Source: Azohydromonas lata NBRC 102462 (GTDB lineage: Bacteria > Pseudomonadota > Gammaproteobacteria > Burkholderiales > Burkholderiaceae_C). From it: a stretch of 64,000 bases of DNA. Shown piece by piece: positions 16,252 through 26,249 of the stretch. The notes beneath the pieces were generated by a model. It made no database searches, was not told the origin of the DNA, and saw only the letters and a list, made by a program, of their open reading frames with translations. The stretch is taken from positions 49,992 through 113,991 of the forward strand of contig NZ_BCTC01000007.1 in assembly GCF_001571085.1 (NCBI RefSeq). The letters are read 5' to 3'. Each line of letters starts with the position of its first letter. Within the stretch, counting starts at the first letter, position 1. Both the position numbers and the translations under genes were made by a program.

Positions 16252-17100
16252 TCAGCGTGCCATCGGCGGCGCCTCCGGTTCCACCTCGCTCACGGCGGTC
16301 TCGGCCGCGGCCTGCCGGCTGGCCACACCCTTGGCCGCCTCGGCCGCCAGCGCATCGCCCTCGCGCCGCGCGCCGGCCAGCATTTCACCCAGCCACTGCG
16401 TCAGCAGCGCCGTGTAGGCGCGCTGCGACACCTCGCTGGTCAGGCCGTGGTCGGCACCGGCCAAGCAGCGGTAGGTCAGCGAGCGCGCCTGCAGGCAGGC
16501 TTCGCGGTAGCTGGTGATCACGGGGTGCGGAACGATGTCGTCGTGCTCGGATTCGACGATGAGCACGTCGCCCTCGAAGTCGGCGCAGGCGCGCAGCGCC
16601 AGGTTGTCCTTGGCCTTGATGAAGCTGCGCCGGTAGGCCTTCAAGTCCTGGTCCTTGTGCAGTTGCACCTTGGGCACTTCCCAGCCGCTGTCGATGTAGA
16701 GGGCCGGCACGCGCAGCGCCAGCCAGCGCACCTTGCGCTTGGTGGTGAGGATGGTGGCCAGGTAGCCGCCGTAGCTGCTGCCCACCACGGCAATGGCGTC
16801 CGGGTCCACGTGGGGGTGGCGGGCCAGCAGGTCGTAGGCGGCCAGCACGTCGCGCAGGTTGCTCTCGCGCGAGACGGATTCGCGCTGCTCCTGCGTGTCG
16901 GCATGGCCGCGCAGGTCGAACGTGAGGCCCACGCAGCCCAGCGCGGCGATCTCCCGCGCGCGGGTGAGGTACTGCCGCTGGCAGCCCCCCCAGCCGTGCA
17001 CGAAAAGCACGCCGGGCATGGCGGTGCCGGGGGTGATGACGGTGCCGTCTATGCTCGTGGCATCGACCTCGATGTCCACGGCCTGTTCTCGGGTACTCAT
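16252..17100 (-). CDS. Alpha/beta-hydrolase family protein
   Basis: A 282-residue hydrolase with the catalytic elements in order: an oxyanion region VLFVHGWGGCQRQY, nucleophile elbow VGSSYGGYLA, acid VESEHDDIVPH and histidine GADHGL. It looks like the dienelactone-hydrolase or acyl-peptidase-like branch, and the substrate is unknown. The C-terminal 50 residues are Ala/Glu-rich. The ATG at 17098-17100 gives MSTREQAV. It lies 58 bases downstream of the DUF3182 gene on the same strand, so the two probably form an operon. Confidence 0.85.
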   Translation of the reverse strand: MSTREQAVDIEVDATSIDGTVITPGTAMPGVLFVHGWGGCQRQYLTRAREIAALGCVGLTFDLRGHADTQEQRESVSRESNLRDVLAAYDLLARHPHVDPDAIAVVGSSYGGYLATILTTKRKVRWLALRVPALYIDSGWEVPKVQLHKDQDLKAYRRSFIKAKDNLALRACADFEGDVLIVESEHDDIVPHPVITSYREACLQARSLTYRCLAGADHGLTSEVSQRAYTALLTQWLGEMLAGARREGDALAAEAAKGVASRQAAAETAVSEVEPEAPPMAR

Positions 17101-17158
17101 GGTTTGGGCGCTGCTCCTGCCTGGAAGTGGATGGCCGCGCCGCGCGGGGGCGTGTGGG

Positions 17159-18346
17159 TCAGTCCTCGTGCAGCAGGGCGTATTTGGTGATGGGGCCCAC
17201 GTGCTCGTCCACGCCGCGGTAGTAGAGGACGGCGCCGTCAGGCAGCGGATCGAATTCGCCATGCGCCTCCACCGTGGAGGCGCGGGCGGTGTGGCGCGCG
17301 GGGGCGTCGCACAGGGCCTGCAGCGCGGCCACCTCGGCGCCGCTGGCGCCGCCCATGCGCCAGGACTGCTCCAGCACGCCGGCGCAGAGGGTTCCTGATG
17401 CATCCAGCCCGCGCACCACGTCGTAGTTGGCGCGCGAGGCCAGGAAGCCCGGGAAGCAGTCGCGTGCGGCCTCGTGATACGTGCGCGCCAGCGCCACGGC
17501 GTGGCGCGCGCCTTCGTCGTCCGCGGCCAGGTTTTCCAAGGCCTCGAAGCCGCCGCGCACCACGGTGAGCGTAGAGCCGCCATAGACCTCCTGCCCAAGC
17601 CGGTTGAGGGTGTTGCGCTGCGTGCCGAAATAGCTCGCCACCAGCGAGCCCAGGCGCAGGAAACCGATGCTGTAGGTCTGCACGTCGGCGGCCAGGTTGC
17701 GCTCCAGCACCAGGCCGTGCTGCTCAATCTGCTCGGCCGGCAGGGCGGCCAGCGCCGCGTCCAGGTCGGCTTCGCCGTGCAGCACGGACTGGCCCGCGCC
17801 GCCAATGCCGCAGGCGGGCTTGAAGCGCACGGGGCCGCCCTGCAGCAGCCGCTGCGCGGCCTCGCGCGCATCCGCCACGCTGAAGACGGACCAGCCCGGC
17901 AGCACGCTGTCGCGCACGCGCTCGTTGAAGTCGGGGTTCCAGCCGGCGGGCGCGGCGGCATCCGGCCGCAGCAGGCCGTGGGTAATGACCTTGGTGGCGA
18001 CGAAGGGGTAGGGCACGACGCCGCCGAATAAATCCTCCTCGCCGCGTATGCCCAGGCGCCGGGCCGCTGCCAGCGACATCAGCGTGTCGTTGGGGATGAC
18101 GTAGCCCAGGCTGGCCACGCCGTCGGCGCCATCGGCCAGCTCGCAGCCCATGAGCGCGGCCAGCCGCTGCGCGATGCCGCGCTGCGTGACGAGCTCATGC
18201 TCGCGCGCGTCGGCGCGGCAGGGTACGAAGGTGAGGCGCCGGTGCGGCGTGAGCGCCTGGCGCGGCCCGGCGGGCAGGACGCCTTGGGCCAGGTCGAAGG
18301 GGGGATGCCGGCCACCGGCCGACGGGATGAGGACAGCAGTGCTCAC
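17159..18346 (-). CDS. DUF3182-like protein with ATP-grasp-type features
   Basis: A 395-residue soluble protein that I place, with moderate certainty, in the DUF3182 family found in Burkholderiales. It has a LQGGPVRFKPACGIGGAGQSVL segment that resembles the glycine-rich lysine-bearing part of ATP-grasp ligases, and later ERNLAADVQTYSIGFLRLG and QRNTLNRLGQEVYGGSTL. A ligase role is inference only. The partner downstream is an alpha/beta hydrolase. The ATG at 18344-18346 is the only plausible start (MSTAVLIPSAGG). Confidence 0.62.
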   Translation of the reverse strand: MSTAVLIPSAGGRHPPFDLAQGVLPAGPRQALTPHRRLTFVPCRADAREHELVTQRGIAQRLAALMGCELADGADGVASLGYVIPNDTLMSLAAARRLGIRGEEDLFGGVVPYPFVATKVITHGLLRPDAAAPAGWNPDFNERVRDSVLPGWSVFSVADAREAAQRLLQGGPVRFKPACGIGGAGQSVLHGEADLDAALAALPAEQIEQHGLVLERNLAADVQTYSIGFLRLGSLVASYFGTQRNTLNRLGQEVYGGSTLTVVRGGFEALENLAADDEGARHAVALARTYHEAARDCFPGFLASRANYDVVRGLDASGTLCAGVLEQSWRMGGASGAEVAALQALCDAPARHTARASTVEAHGEFDPLPDGAVLYYRGVDEHVGPITKYALLHED

Positions 18347-18463
18347 GATGAAATACCCCGGTGCGGTCGGCGCAGGCGGCCGGATTCACCGGGATCGGCA
18401 AGGGCTGTGCCTGCGAACAGGGGGTCTGGTGGCCGGACCGGCGCGCGTCCATCGGGCTGGTCT

Positions 18464-19378
18464 TCAACGCGAGAGGTGCAGCAGCCGCATGAGCGTGGCC
18501 GCGTTGCGCTGCCCTTGGTCCTCGTGGTTGTTGTTGAACACCACGTGCACGGCGGCCACCTGCGCGGCCAGCTCGCGCAGTTTTTCGGCAAGGCCGCCCA
18601 ACTCCGCGTCGCTGTAGTCGTAGTTGAAACGGTCGGAGGCCGCCGTCGTCGGCCCGGCGACGTTCCAGCTCCCGGTGTTGCGCCCGTGCAGGCGCAGCAG
18701 CGCCACGGCGGGGTGGGTGGCTTCCCAGAGCGCCGGCACGCTGTTGCTGAAGCCCTGCGGGCCGTCCACCACGGTGTGGACGAGGTTCAGGTCGCGCAGC
18801 ATGGCCAGGGTGTCGGCACGGTGCTTCTCGTCGAACCAGCTCTTGTGGCGGAACTCGACGCTCAGGGTGTGCTGCGGCATGTGCGCCACGCAGTCGTGCA
18901 CGTGAGCGATGCCGGCCGGGTTGCACACCACCCAGGGCGCGAACTGGAAGTGCACCAGGCCCAGGCGGTCGGCGTCCTGCAGCGGCTGCAGCGCGTGCTG
19001 GAAGCGGCGCCAGAACTCGGCCTGGATCTCAGGCGGCACGTGCTTCCAGTAGAGGTTGCGGCCTTCCGGCCAGTTCAGGGCGCGTCGCAGGTCTTCGTGC
19101 AGCACCTTGGGTTGCGTCTGGTGGCCGGTGAAGAGGCGGAACGCCTTCACGTTCATGGTGAAGTCCGCCGGCGTGCGCTCGGCCCACAGTTGCGCCGTGG
19201 CGGGCGAGGGCATGGCGTAGTAGGAGGAATCCACCTCCACCAGCGCGAAGCGCGAGGCGTAAAAGCGCAGCCGGGCCTCGGCGGTGGTTGCCTCCTTGGG
19301 ATAGAAGCGGCCGCTGTCTATGAGCGACTTGTCCGTCCAGGACGCGGTGCCGACGAGGATGTTGAGCTTGTTGCCCAT
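18464..19378 (-). CDS. DUF72 (YecE-like) family protein
   Basis: A 304-residue TIM-barrel-type protein of the DUF72 family. Typical blocks: ILVGTASWTDKSLIDSGRFYP at the N-terminus, VEVDSSYYAMPSPATAQLWAERTP, FTMNVKAFRLFTGH, SVEFRHKSWF, and a C-terminal VHVVFNNNHEDQGQRNA. The family is widespread but has no settled biochemical function. It follows glk on the same strand after about 21 bases, so it is probably co-transcribed. Confidence 0.9.
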   Translation of the reverse strand: MGNKLNILVGTASWTDKSLIDSGRFYPKEATTAEARLRFYASRFALVEVDSSYYAMPSPATAQLWAERTPADFTMNVKAFRLFTGHQTQPKVLHEDLRRALNWPEGRNLYWKHVPPEIQAEFWRRFQHALQPLQDADRLGLVHFQFAPWVVCNPAGIAHVHDCVAHMPQHTLSVEFRHKSWFDEKHRADTLAMLRDLNLVHTVVDGPQGFSNSVPALWEATHPAVALLRLHGRNTGSWNVAGPTTAASDRFNYDYSDAELGGLAEKLRELAAQVAAVHVVFNNNHEDQGQRNAATLMRLLHLSR

Positions 19379-19399
19379 GCCGCACCTCCGGTGGCGCCT

Positions 19400-20365
19400 T
19401 CAGCCCTGTTCCAGCGCCCGCGCCGCGCCCAGCAGCGCCGGCTCCTCGGCGCGTATGACAAAGGTGGGGGTGGCGCCCAAGTAGTCGCGAAAGCGCCCCT
19501 TGGCCTCGAAGGCGGCGCGAAATGGCGAGGCCGCGAACCAGTCGCCCAGCTTGGGGACGATGCCGCCGCCCACGTACACCCCACCGCGCGCGCCCAGCGT
19601 GAGCGCCAGGTTGCCCGCGGCGCCGCCCAGCAGCGCGCAAAAGTGCTGCAGCGCCTCCACGCACTGCGCATGGCTGCCGGCCAGGGCGTGGCGGCTGATG
19701 TCGGCGGCTTGCAGCGGCTGCGCCGGCACGCCGTCCAGCGTGGCGATGGCGCGATAGAGGTTCTCCAGGCCCATGCCGGAGATGACGCGCTCGGCCGAGA
19801 CGTGGCCGAACTCGCGCCAGAGCACGCGCAGGATGTCGGCCTCGCGCTCGTTGCCGGGCGCCATGGAGGCGTGGCCGCCCTCGCCGGGCAGGGCGCGCCA
19901 GCGGCCGTCGCGCTCGCGGACGATGGCGGCCATGCCCAGCCCCGTGCCGGGGCCGATGACGACCTTGGGCGCGCCTTCGACGGCCTGGCCGCCGCCCACG
20001 GCGCCGAGCTGCTCGCCCGCCAGGCCCGGCACGGCCAGCGCCAGCGCCTCGAAGTCGTTGAGCATGCACAGGCGGGTGAGGCCCAGCGCCTGGCGCGTGG
20101 CTTCTATGGAGAAGGACCAGTGGCTGTTGGTCATGCGCAACCGGTCGCCGCTGATGGGGTTGGCGATGGCCACGGCCGCCTCGCGCAGCACGGGCGAGCC
20201 CAGCGGCGCGAGGTAGGCCTGCACGGCGGCGGCAAGGTCGGCGTGGCCCGTGGTGGAGAGGGTGCTGGCGGCCTGCAGGTGGCCGAAGTCGTCCAGCAGC
20301 GCGAAGCGGGCGTTGGTGCCGCCCACGTCGCCCACGAGGCGCAGGGTGTCAGGTGCGGGCTGCAT
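19400..20365 (-). CDS. glk: Glucokinase
   Basis: Phosphorylates glucose to glucose-6-phosphate with ATP, the entry step to Entner-Doudoroff or glycolytic use. The 321 residues match the bacterial group-A glucokinase size. Motifs: VGDVGGTNARFALLD (phosphate 1), MLNDFEALA (substrate), VIGPGTGLGMA (phosphate 2), PGEGGHASMAP and GGIVPKLGDWF. It is the first gene of a glk-DUF72 pair. A hairpin terminator at 20475-20506 separates it from the upstream tRNA. Confidence 0.93.
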   Translation of the reverse strand: MQPAPDTLRLVGDVGGTNARFALLDDFGHLQAASTLSTTGHADLAAAVQAYLAPLGSPVLREAAVAIANPISGDRLRMTNSHWSFSIEATRQALGLTRLCMLNDFEALALAVPGLAGEQLGAVGGGQAVEGAPKVVIGPGTGLGMAAIVRERDGRWRALPGEGGHASMAPGNEREADILRVLWREFGHVSAERVISGMGLENLYRAIATLDGVPAQPLQAADISRHALAGSHAQCVEALQHFCALLGGAAGNLALTLGARGGVYVGGGIVPKLGDWFAASPFRAAFEAKGRFRDYLGATPTFVIRAEEPALLGAARALEQG

Positions 20366-20472
20366 GGCGGGGCCTCATCAAGTCTTGAGGGGTGCGCAGC
20401 ATCGCATGCGGCAAGAAGGGCGAAGACGCCGCCGCATCACCGTTGTGCAACGCCAAAGGCGAGCGCGCAACG

Positions 20473-20506
20473 AAAAGGCCCTGGTTCCGTAAGAAACCAG
20501 GGCCTT
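20473..20506 (-). terminator. Terminator of the tRNA-Thr transcript
   Basis: A perfect 12-bp stem (AAGGCCCTGGTT / AACCAGGGCCTT) with an 8-base loop, followed on the minus strand by TTTT. It begins 7 bases after the tRNA 3' end. Confidence 0.85.
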
Positions 20507-20512
20507 CGTGTT

Positions 20513-20588
20513 TGGTGCCGGTGAAGAGAGTCGAACTCCCGACCTTCGCATTACGAATGCGCTGCTCTACCAACTGAGCTACACCGGC
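20513..20588 (-). tRNA. tRNA-Thr, anticodon CGT
   Basis: On the minus strand, acceptor GCCGGTG pairs with CACCGGC and the CCA end is encoded. The D arm GCTC-AGTTGGTA-GAGC, anticodon loop TTCGTAA (anticodon CGT, reading ACG) and T arm with GTTCGACTC are all present; 76 bases including CCA. There is one G-A mismatch at the base of the anticodon stem. Confidence 0.95.
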
Positions 20589-20603
20589 GGCGTCAAGACA
20601 TCT

Positions 20604-20633
20604 ATTGTGGCACGGGTTTAAGGGGGAATGCAA
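20604..20633 (-). promoter_or_regulatory. Probable sigma-70 promoter of tRNA-Thr
   Basis: Minus strand: TTGCAT (20633-20628), 18 bases, CACAAT (20609-20604), placing the start about 7-9 bases before the tRNA. An AT-rich stretch TTGAAATTTTTCAA at 20643-20656 lies just upstream and could serve as an UP element. Confidence 0.6.
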
Positions 20634-20796
20634 GCATTTCGCTTGAAATTTTTCAAACCCGTTTTTGCGAGGCTGGCGGCGGGGAGAAGTCACGGGGCAG
20701 GGCGGTGTGCGCGTTGGTGTTGGCGCACATCGCGGCAAGCCCCGTGCCGATGGCGCTCAGTCCGTCGCCACCAGCCCGGGCCTCGACGAAACGGCC

Positions 20797-21816
20797 TTAC
20801 TTCTTGGCCGCTTCCAGGTGGTAGCCCGTGACGACGTCCACCTCGTTCTTGGAGCCCAGGATCACGCTCACGCGCTCGTGCAGCTTGGAGGGCTGGATGT
20901 CCATGATGCGCTGCTGGCCGTTGGTGGCGGCGCCGCCGGCCTGCTCGACCAGGAAGGCCATCGGGTTGGCCTCGTACATCAGGCGCAGCTTGCCGGGCTT
21001 GGCCGGCTCGCGCGCGTCCCACGGGTACATGAAGATGCCGCCGCGGCACAGGATGCGATGCACGTCGGCCACCATGGAGGCGATCCAGCGCATGTTGAAG
21101 TCCTTGCCGCGGGGGCCGGTGGTGCCGGCCAGGCATTCGTCGATGTAGCGCTTCACCGGGGCGTCCCAGTGGCGCATGTTGCTCATGTTGATCGCGAATT
21201 CCTTGGTGTCGGTCGGGATCTGCACGTTCTCCTCGATGAGGAACCAGCCGCCCAGCTCGCGGTCCAGCGTGAACATCACCACGCCCGCGCCCACCGTCAG
21301 CACCAGCGTGGTCTGCGGGCCGTAGACGCAGTAGCCCGCGGCCACTTGCGACTTGCCGGGCTGCAGGAAGTCGGCTTCGCTCACGCCCTCGTGGTCGGCG
21401 CCCTTCTTGAGCACCGAGAAGATGGTGCCGATGCTGACGTTGACGTCGATGTTGGAGGAGCCGTCCAGCGGATCGAACAGCAGCAGGAATTCGCCCTGCG
21501 GGTAGCGGTTGGGGATGATGTGGATCTCATCCATCTCCTCGCTGGCCATGGCCGCGAGGTGGCCGCCCCACTCGTTGGCCTCGATCAGCACCTCGTTGGA
21601 GATGATGTCCAGCTTCTTCTGGACCTCGCCCTGCACGTTCTCGCTGCCGGCCGTGCCCAGCACCTCGCCCAGCGCGCCCTTGTTGACCGCGATGGCGATG
21701 CGCTTGCAGGCGCGCGCCACCACCTCGATGAGCAGCCGCAGCTGCGCCGGGATGTTGTCGTGCTCGCGCTGCTGCTCGACCAGGTATTGGGTGAGACTGA
21801 CTCGCTTGCTGCTCAT
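20797..21816 (-). CDS. fbp: Fructose-1,6-bisphosphatase class I
   Basis: Gluconeogenic and Calvin-type enzyme that removes the 1-phosphate of fructose-1,6-bisphosphate. The 339 residues fit class I. The metal and substrate motif [20 protein letters not shown] is intact; upstream are [15 protein letters not shown] and ASEEMDEI, and the C-terminus has [16 protein letters not shown]. It lies downstream of pepN on the same strand with a 28-base gap, so it may be in the prfB-pepN-fbp transcript. The 200-base tail down to the tRNA has no gene. Confidence 0.96.
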   Translation of the reverse strand: MSSKRVSLTQYLVEQQREHDNIPAQLRLLIEVVARACKRIAIAVNKGALGEVLGTAGSENVQGEVQKKLDIISNEVLIEANEWGGHLAAMASEEMDEIHIIPNRYPQGEFLLLFDPLDGSSNIDVNVSIGTIFSVLKKGADHEGVSEADFLQPGKSQVAAGYCVYGPQTTLVLTVGAGVVMFTLDRELGGWFLIEENVQIPTDTKEFAINMSNMRHWDAPVKRYIDECLAGTTGPRGKDFNMRWIASMVADVHRILCRGGIFMYPWDAREPAKPGKLRLMYEANPMAFLVEQAGGAATNGQQRIMDIQPSKLHERVSVILGSKNEVDVVTGYHLEAAKK

Positions 21817-21844
21817 GGTGCTGCCTCCAGTGGTGATCGAATGT

Positions 21845-24559
21845 TCATTGGGCCGCGGCGGCCTGGGCGTTGGCGTTGGCCTCGTCCTCGGCCAGCGCGC
21901 GCGTGACGATCTCGCGCACGTCGCCCGACAGGTCCGGCTTGGCCGCCACGCGGGCGATGGCCTCGCGCGCCGCGCCGCGGTAGGGCTCGGCCAGCTTGCG
22001 CCAGCGGTCCATCACGCGCGCCAGGCGGGCGGCGAGCTGCGGGTTCATGGCGTCGATGTCCATGACGCGGTCGGCCCAAAACACGTAGCCCGCCGCATCG
22101 GCGCGGTGGAAGGCCGCCGGGTTGAACATGGTCAGCGAGAACAGCAGGCTGCGCGCGCGGTTGGGGTTGCGCAAAGAGAAGTCGGGGTGCTTGAGCAGCG
22201 CCTTGACGCGGGCGAAGACGCGGCCGTCCAGCTCCGGCGCGCGGGCCTGCAGGGCGAACCACTTGTCCAGCACCAGCGCGTCGTCCTTGAACAGCTCGTG
22301 AAAGCGCGAGAGCGCCGGCTCGGCCAGCCCGGCATGCGACTCGACCAGCGCGGAGAGGGCGCCCAAGCGCTCCGTCATGTTGGTCGCGTCCTTGAAGCGT
22401 TGATACGCGCGGCCGGGCCACACCGGGTCGCCGCTGCGCTGGGACTGCAGGCACAGCATGGACAGCGCCATGTTGACCAGGGCGCGCTTGCCGGCCTGCG
22501 CCACGGTGGGCGCGTAGGCCTCGCTCGTGGCGTTGCGCTCGAAGGCCTCGATCCAGTCGGCATGGAGCTGCTCGGCCAGTTGCGCGCGCATCGCCTCGCG
22601 GACTTCGTGCACGCGCTGCGGGTCCACCACCGGCAGCTGCTCGGCGACGTAGCCCTCGCTGGGCAGTTGCAGGACGAGCTCCTTGAAGGAGGCGTCCAGC
22701 GCCGGGTGGCGCAGCACGGTGCGCAGGGCTTCCACCAGCGGCGCGTCCAGGGCGGCCGGGCCCAGGCCCTGTGCGGCGGCGCACAGGCGGGAGAGGGCGA
22801 GCTTTTGCGCCGACTCCCAGCGGTTGAAGGCGTCGCTGTCGTGGGCCAGCAGCACCATGCGCTCGGCGTCGGACAGGCCGTCGTCCAGGTTCACGGGCGC
22901 GGAGAAGCCGCGCAGCAGCGAGGGCACCGGGGCGGCGTCCACGTTCTCGAACACCCACTGCTGCTGCGGGTGCTCCAGCACCAGCACGCGGCTGGTGCCG
23001 CCGGGGGCCTCCTCGCCCGCCAGTTGCAGCGGCAAGGAGCTGCCGTCCTGCGCCACCAGCCCCATGGCCACCGGGATCACGAAGGGGAATTTGAAAGGCT
23101 GGCCGGGCGAGGGGCCGCAGAACTGCTCCAGCGTGAGCGTGTAGCGGCGGCTCTCGGCGTCATAGGTGCCGCGGGCGGTGACCGTGGGCGTGCCGGCCTG
23201 GGCGTACCAGCGCTTGAAGGCGTCCAGCCGCACCGACAGCGCGCTGCCCGGGTTGGCATCGGCGATGGCCTGCGCGAAGTCGTCGCAGGTCACGGCCTGC
23301 CCGTCGTGCCGCTCGAAGTACAGGCTCATGCCGCTGGCAAAGCCCTCGTGGCCCACCAGCGTGGCCATCATGCGCACGACTTCGGCGCCCTTGTCGTAGA
23401 CGGTGGCGGTGTAGAAGTTGTTGATCTCGGCGTAGCTGTCCGGGCGCACCGGGTGGGCCATGGGGCCCGCGTCTTCCGGGAACTGGGCCGCGCGCAGCTG
23501 GCGCACGTCCTCGATGCGGCGCACGGCGCGGGCGCTGGCGCCGCCGCTCATGTCCATCGAGAACTCCTGGTCGCGGTAGACGGTGAGGCCTTCCTTGAGG
23601 CTGAGCTGGAACCAGTCGCGGCAGGTGATGCGGTTGCCCGTCCAGTTGTGGAAGTACTCGTGGGCCACCACGCTTTCCACGCCGAAGAAGTCCACGTCGG
23701 TCGCCGTGGCGGGGCTGGCCAGGACGAACTTGGTGTTGAAGATGTTGAGGCCCTTGTTCTCCATGGCCCCCATGTTGAAGTCCTCGACCGCCACGATCAT
23801 GAAGCGTTCGAGGTCCAGGGGTAGCTTGAAGCGCGCCTCGTCCCACACCACCGAGGCGACCAGCGAGTTCATCGCGTGCTCGGTCTTGTCGAGGTCGCCG
23901 CGGCGGACGAACACCTGCAGCAGGTGCTCCTTGCCGGAGCGGGTGCGGATTTTTTGTTCACGCGCCACCAGGTCCGCCGCCACCAGGGCGAACAGGTAGC
24001 TGGGTTTGGGGAAGGGGTCGTGCCACTTGGCGAAGTGCCGGCCGCCGGGCAGCTCGCCCTGTTCCACCAGGTTGCCGTTGGACAGCAGCACCGGGTACTT
24101 GGCTTTGTCCGCGCGCAGCGTCACCGTGTAGACGGCCATCACGTCCGGCCGATCCAGGAAGTAGGTGATGCGCCGGAAGCCCTCGGCCTCGCACTGGGTG
24201 AAGAAGCCGCTGCCGCTGGTGTAGAGGCCGGAGAGCTCGGTGTTCTTCTCGGGGCAGCAGCTGTTGCGGATTTCCAGCGTGAAGCTGTCATCCGCGGGCG
24301 GGTGGTCGATGACGAGCTGGCCGTCCTCGTGCCGGAAGCTGACGCTCTCGCCGTTGGCCAGCACGCGCAGCAGCGTGAGGCCCTCGCCGTGCAGCCGCAG
24401 CGGCTGGGGCGCGGCCTGCGGGTTGCGTTCGATGGCGAGCTTGGAGCTCACCAGCGTCTTGGCCGGTTCGAGGTCGAAGCACAGCTCGACGCTGCGGATG
24501 CGGTAGGCCGGCGCGACGTAATCCTCGCGGCGGACCAGGGTGACGGTGCCTTCGCGCAT
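21845..24559 (-). CDS. pepN: Aminopeptidase N (M1 family)
   Basis: Broad-specificity zinc aminopeptidase that finishes cytosolic protein degradation. From the ATG at 24557-24559 it is 904 residues. The exopeptidase motif GAMEN is at 264-268, and the zinc site HEYFH at 300-304 with Glu323 (LKEGLTVY). A GGGAG ribosome site 6 bases before the ATG supports this start over one 11 codons upstream. A GC-rich inverted repeat (arms 24592-24602 and 24624-24634) lies between prfB and pepN and has no T tract; it may attenuate read-through. Confidence 0.95.
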   Translation of the reverse strand: MREGTVTLVRREDYVAPAYRIRSVELCFDLEPAKTLVSSKLAIERNPQAAPQPLRLHGEGLTLLRVLANGESVSFRHEDGQLVIDHPPADDSFTLEIRNSCCPEKNTELSGLYTSGSGFFTQCEAEGFRRITYFLDRPDVMAVYTVTLRADKAKYPVLLSNGNLVEQGELPGGRHFAKWHDPFPKPSYLFALVAADLVAREQKIRTRSGKEHLLQVFVRRGDLDKTEHAMNSLVASVVWDEARFKLPLDLERFMIVAVEDFNMGAMENKGLNIFNTKFVLASPATATDVDFFGVESVVAHEYFHNWTGNRITCRDWFQLSLKEGLTVYRDQEFSMDMSGGASARAVRRIEDVRQLRAAQFPEDAGPMAHPVRPDSYAEINNFYTATVYDKGAEVVRMMATLVGHEGFASGMSLYFERHDGQAVTCDDFAQAIADANPGSALSVRLDAFKRWYAQAGTPTVTARGTYDAESRRYTLTLEQFCGPSPGQPFKFPFVIPVAMGLVAQDGSSLPLQLAGEEAPGGTSRVLVLEHPQQQWVFENVDAAPVPSLLRGFSAPVNLDDGLSDAERMVLLAHDSDAFNRWESAQKLALSRLCAAAQGLGPAALDAPLVEALRTVLRHPALDASFKELVLQLPSEGYVAEQLPVVDPQRVHEVREAMRAQLAEQLHADWIEAFERNATSEAYAPTVAQAGKRALVNMALSMLCLQSQRSGDPVWPGRAYQRFKDATNMTERLGALSALVESHAGLAEPALSRFHELFKDDALVLDKWFALQARAPELDGRVFARVKALLKHPDFSLRNPNRARSLLFSLTMFNPAAFHRADAAGYVFWADRVMDIDAMNPQLAARLARVMDRWRKLAEPYRGAAREAIARVAAKPDLSGDVREIVTRALAEDEANANAQAAAAQ

Positions 24560-24646
24560 TGCTGCTCCCGTGGCGTGTCTGGGTGGTGGCACGAACGGGC
24601 CCGCCCCCTTGCCGAGTGCGGCGGGGCCCGTTCGCGGCGGTGGGTT

Positions 24647-25751
24647 TTACAAACCCTGCTTCAGGCTGGCGGCGATGAAGGCGTCGAGGTCGCCGTCCAG
24701 CACCTTCTGGGTGTTGGAGATTTCGACGTTGGTCCGCAAGTCCTTGATGCGGCTCTGGTCCAGCACGTAGGAGCGGATCTGGTGCCCCCAGCCCACGTCG
24801 GTCTTGGCGTCTTCGAGCTTTTGCTGCTCGGCCATTTTCTTGCGCATCTCGTGCTCGTACAGGCGCGAGCGCAGCATCTGCCAGGCCTCGTCGCGGTTGC
24901 GGTGCTGCGAACGGTCGTTCTGGCACTGCACGACGATGCCGGTGGGGATGTGCGTCAGGCGCACGGCCGAGTCGGTCTTGTTGATGTGCTGGCCGCCCGC
25001 GCCGGAGGCGCGGAAGGTGTCGGTGCGCACGTCGGCCGGGTTGATGTCGATCTCGATGGAGTCATCGACTTCCGGGTAGACGAACAGCGACGCGAAGCTG
25101 GTGTGGCGACCGCCTGAGCTGTCGAACGGGCTCTTGCGCACCAGGCGGTGCACGCCGGTCTCGGTGCGCAGGTGGCCGAAGGCGTAGTCGCCTTCCACCT
25201 TGATCGTCGCGCTGCGGATGCCCGCGACGTCGCCCTCGGTCTCTTCCATGACCTCGGGCTTGAAGCCCTTGCGCTCGCAGTACTTGAGGTACTGGCGCAG
25301 CAGCATGCTGGCCCAGTCGCAAGCCTCGGTGCCGCCGGCGCCGGCCTGGATGTCGATGAAGCAGTTGCTGGGGTCGGCAGGGTTGTTGAACATGCGGCGG
25401 AACTCCAGTTGTTCCACCGTCGCCTGCAGCTGCTGGGCTTCGGCCTCTATGGTTTCGAGGGCGTCCACGTCCTCGTCGGCCTTGCTCATTTCCCAGAGCT
25501 CGAGGTTGTCGCCGAGGTTGCGCTCAAGGTGGTTGATGGTGTCGACCACCACCTCCAGCGTCTTCTTTTCGCGGCCCAGCTCCTGGGCGCGCTTGGGCTC
25601 GTTCCAGACGCTGGGGTTCTCCAGCGCGGCGTTGACTTCGTTCAGGCGCAGGGCTTTGCGGTCGTAGTCAAAGATACCCCCTTAGCGCACTGGTGCGCTC
25701 GCTCAGGTCGGTCAGCAGGCTGCCGATGGCGTTGATGCGTTCGATGTCCAT
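24647..25751 (-). CDS. prfB: Peptide chain release factor 2, with programmed +1 frameshift
   Basis: Recognises UGA and UAA stop codons. The first 27 codons ([10 protein letters not shown]... RGYL) end at an in-frame TGA at 25670-25668. The site reads AGGGGGTATCTTTGAC, the classical prfB slippery sequence with an internal Shine-Dalgarno. A +1 shift at CTT-T continues into [12 protein letters not shown] and gives 367 residues in total, the usual length. The tripeptide anticodon SPF is at about 207-209 and the catalytic GGQ at about 252-254. Annotators must join the two frames; neither frame alone is the protein. Autoregulated: low RF2 favours the shift. Confidence 0.97.
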
Positions 25752-25888
25752 GTGTGGGGACCCGCGGTTGTGATGCGTGAAAGGGGTGGATTTTCGCACG
25801 CGCACCGCGCCGTTCAGGAGCGTGCGGGCGTTGTAAGAGAATGCCGCCCGGCGGCCGGCGTCCAAACCGGCCGTGCCGTGGAGACGAC

Positions 25889-26248
25889 ATGCAGCCCAAA
25901 GGCCGCCGAGAACAACAGGCCGACACCCCCCCATCGCCCGCCGCCGCACCGCCGCGCGGCACGGCGCTGCCGTCCGAGGCCGCGCCCGCGCCCGCATCCG
26001 CGGCGGCGCTGGCCGTGCATTGGCGGCGCACGTGCTGGCTCACCGCGGTGCTGCTGCTGGTGTGGTTCCTGGCCGGTTTCGTGGGCGTCTACTTCGCGGC
26101 CGACCTGCGCCAGCGCTTCTTCGGCTGGCCGCTGGGCTTCTGGATGGCGTCCCAGGGGGCGCTGCTGGTGTTCCTGGCGGTGGTGGTGGTCTACGCCTGG
26201 GCCATGGGCCGGCTGGACGACGCCGCCGGCCTGGCGGAGGAGCCCTGA
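25889..26248 (+). CDS. DUF4212 small subunit of a sodium/substrate symporter
   Basis: A 119-residue membrane protein. A long Ala/Pro-rich N-terminal tail (about 1-43) is followed by two hydrophobic helices (about 50-70 and 83-105), with VHWRRTCWLTAVLLLVWF at the first. DUF4212 proteins are encoded just before VC_2705-type symporters and are thought to be an accessory subunit. The ATG at 25889 has a GGAG site 5 bases upstream. The stop overlaps the neighbourhood of the symporter's GTG start, so the two are translationally coupled. Confidence 0.85.
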   Translation: MQPKGRREQQADTPPSPAAAPPRGTALPSEAAPAPASAAALAVHWRRTCWLTAVLLLVWFLAGFVGVYFAADLRQRFFGWPLGFWMASQGALLVFLAVVVVYAWAMGRLDDAAGLAEEP

Positions 26249-26249
26249 G

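Noticed and set aside
20643..20656. Second possible FNR-type box TTGAA-ATTT-TTCAA
   Set aside because: Only 8 of 10 consensus positions, and it lies upstream of a tRNA promoter where an AT-rich UP element is the simpler reading.
18197..23824. Plus-strand ORFs of about 770 codons across glk/DUF72 and pepN/fbp
   Set aside because: Both are antisense to genes with complete catalytic motifs and show only low-complexity translations.
24592..24634. Inverted repeat between prfB and pepN as a terminator
   Set aside because: Strong 11-bp arms but a 21-base loop and no T tract. It is noted with pepN rather than called as a terminator.
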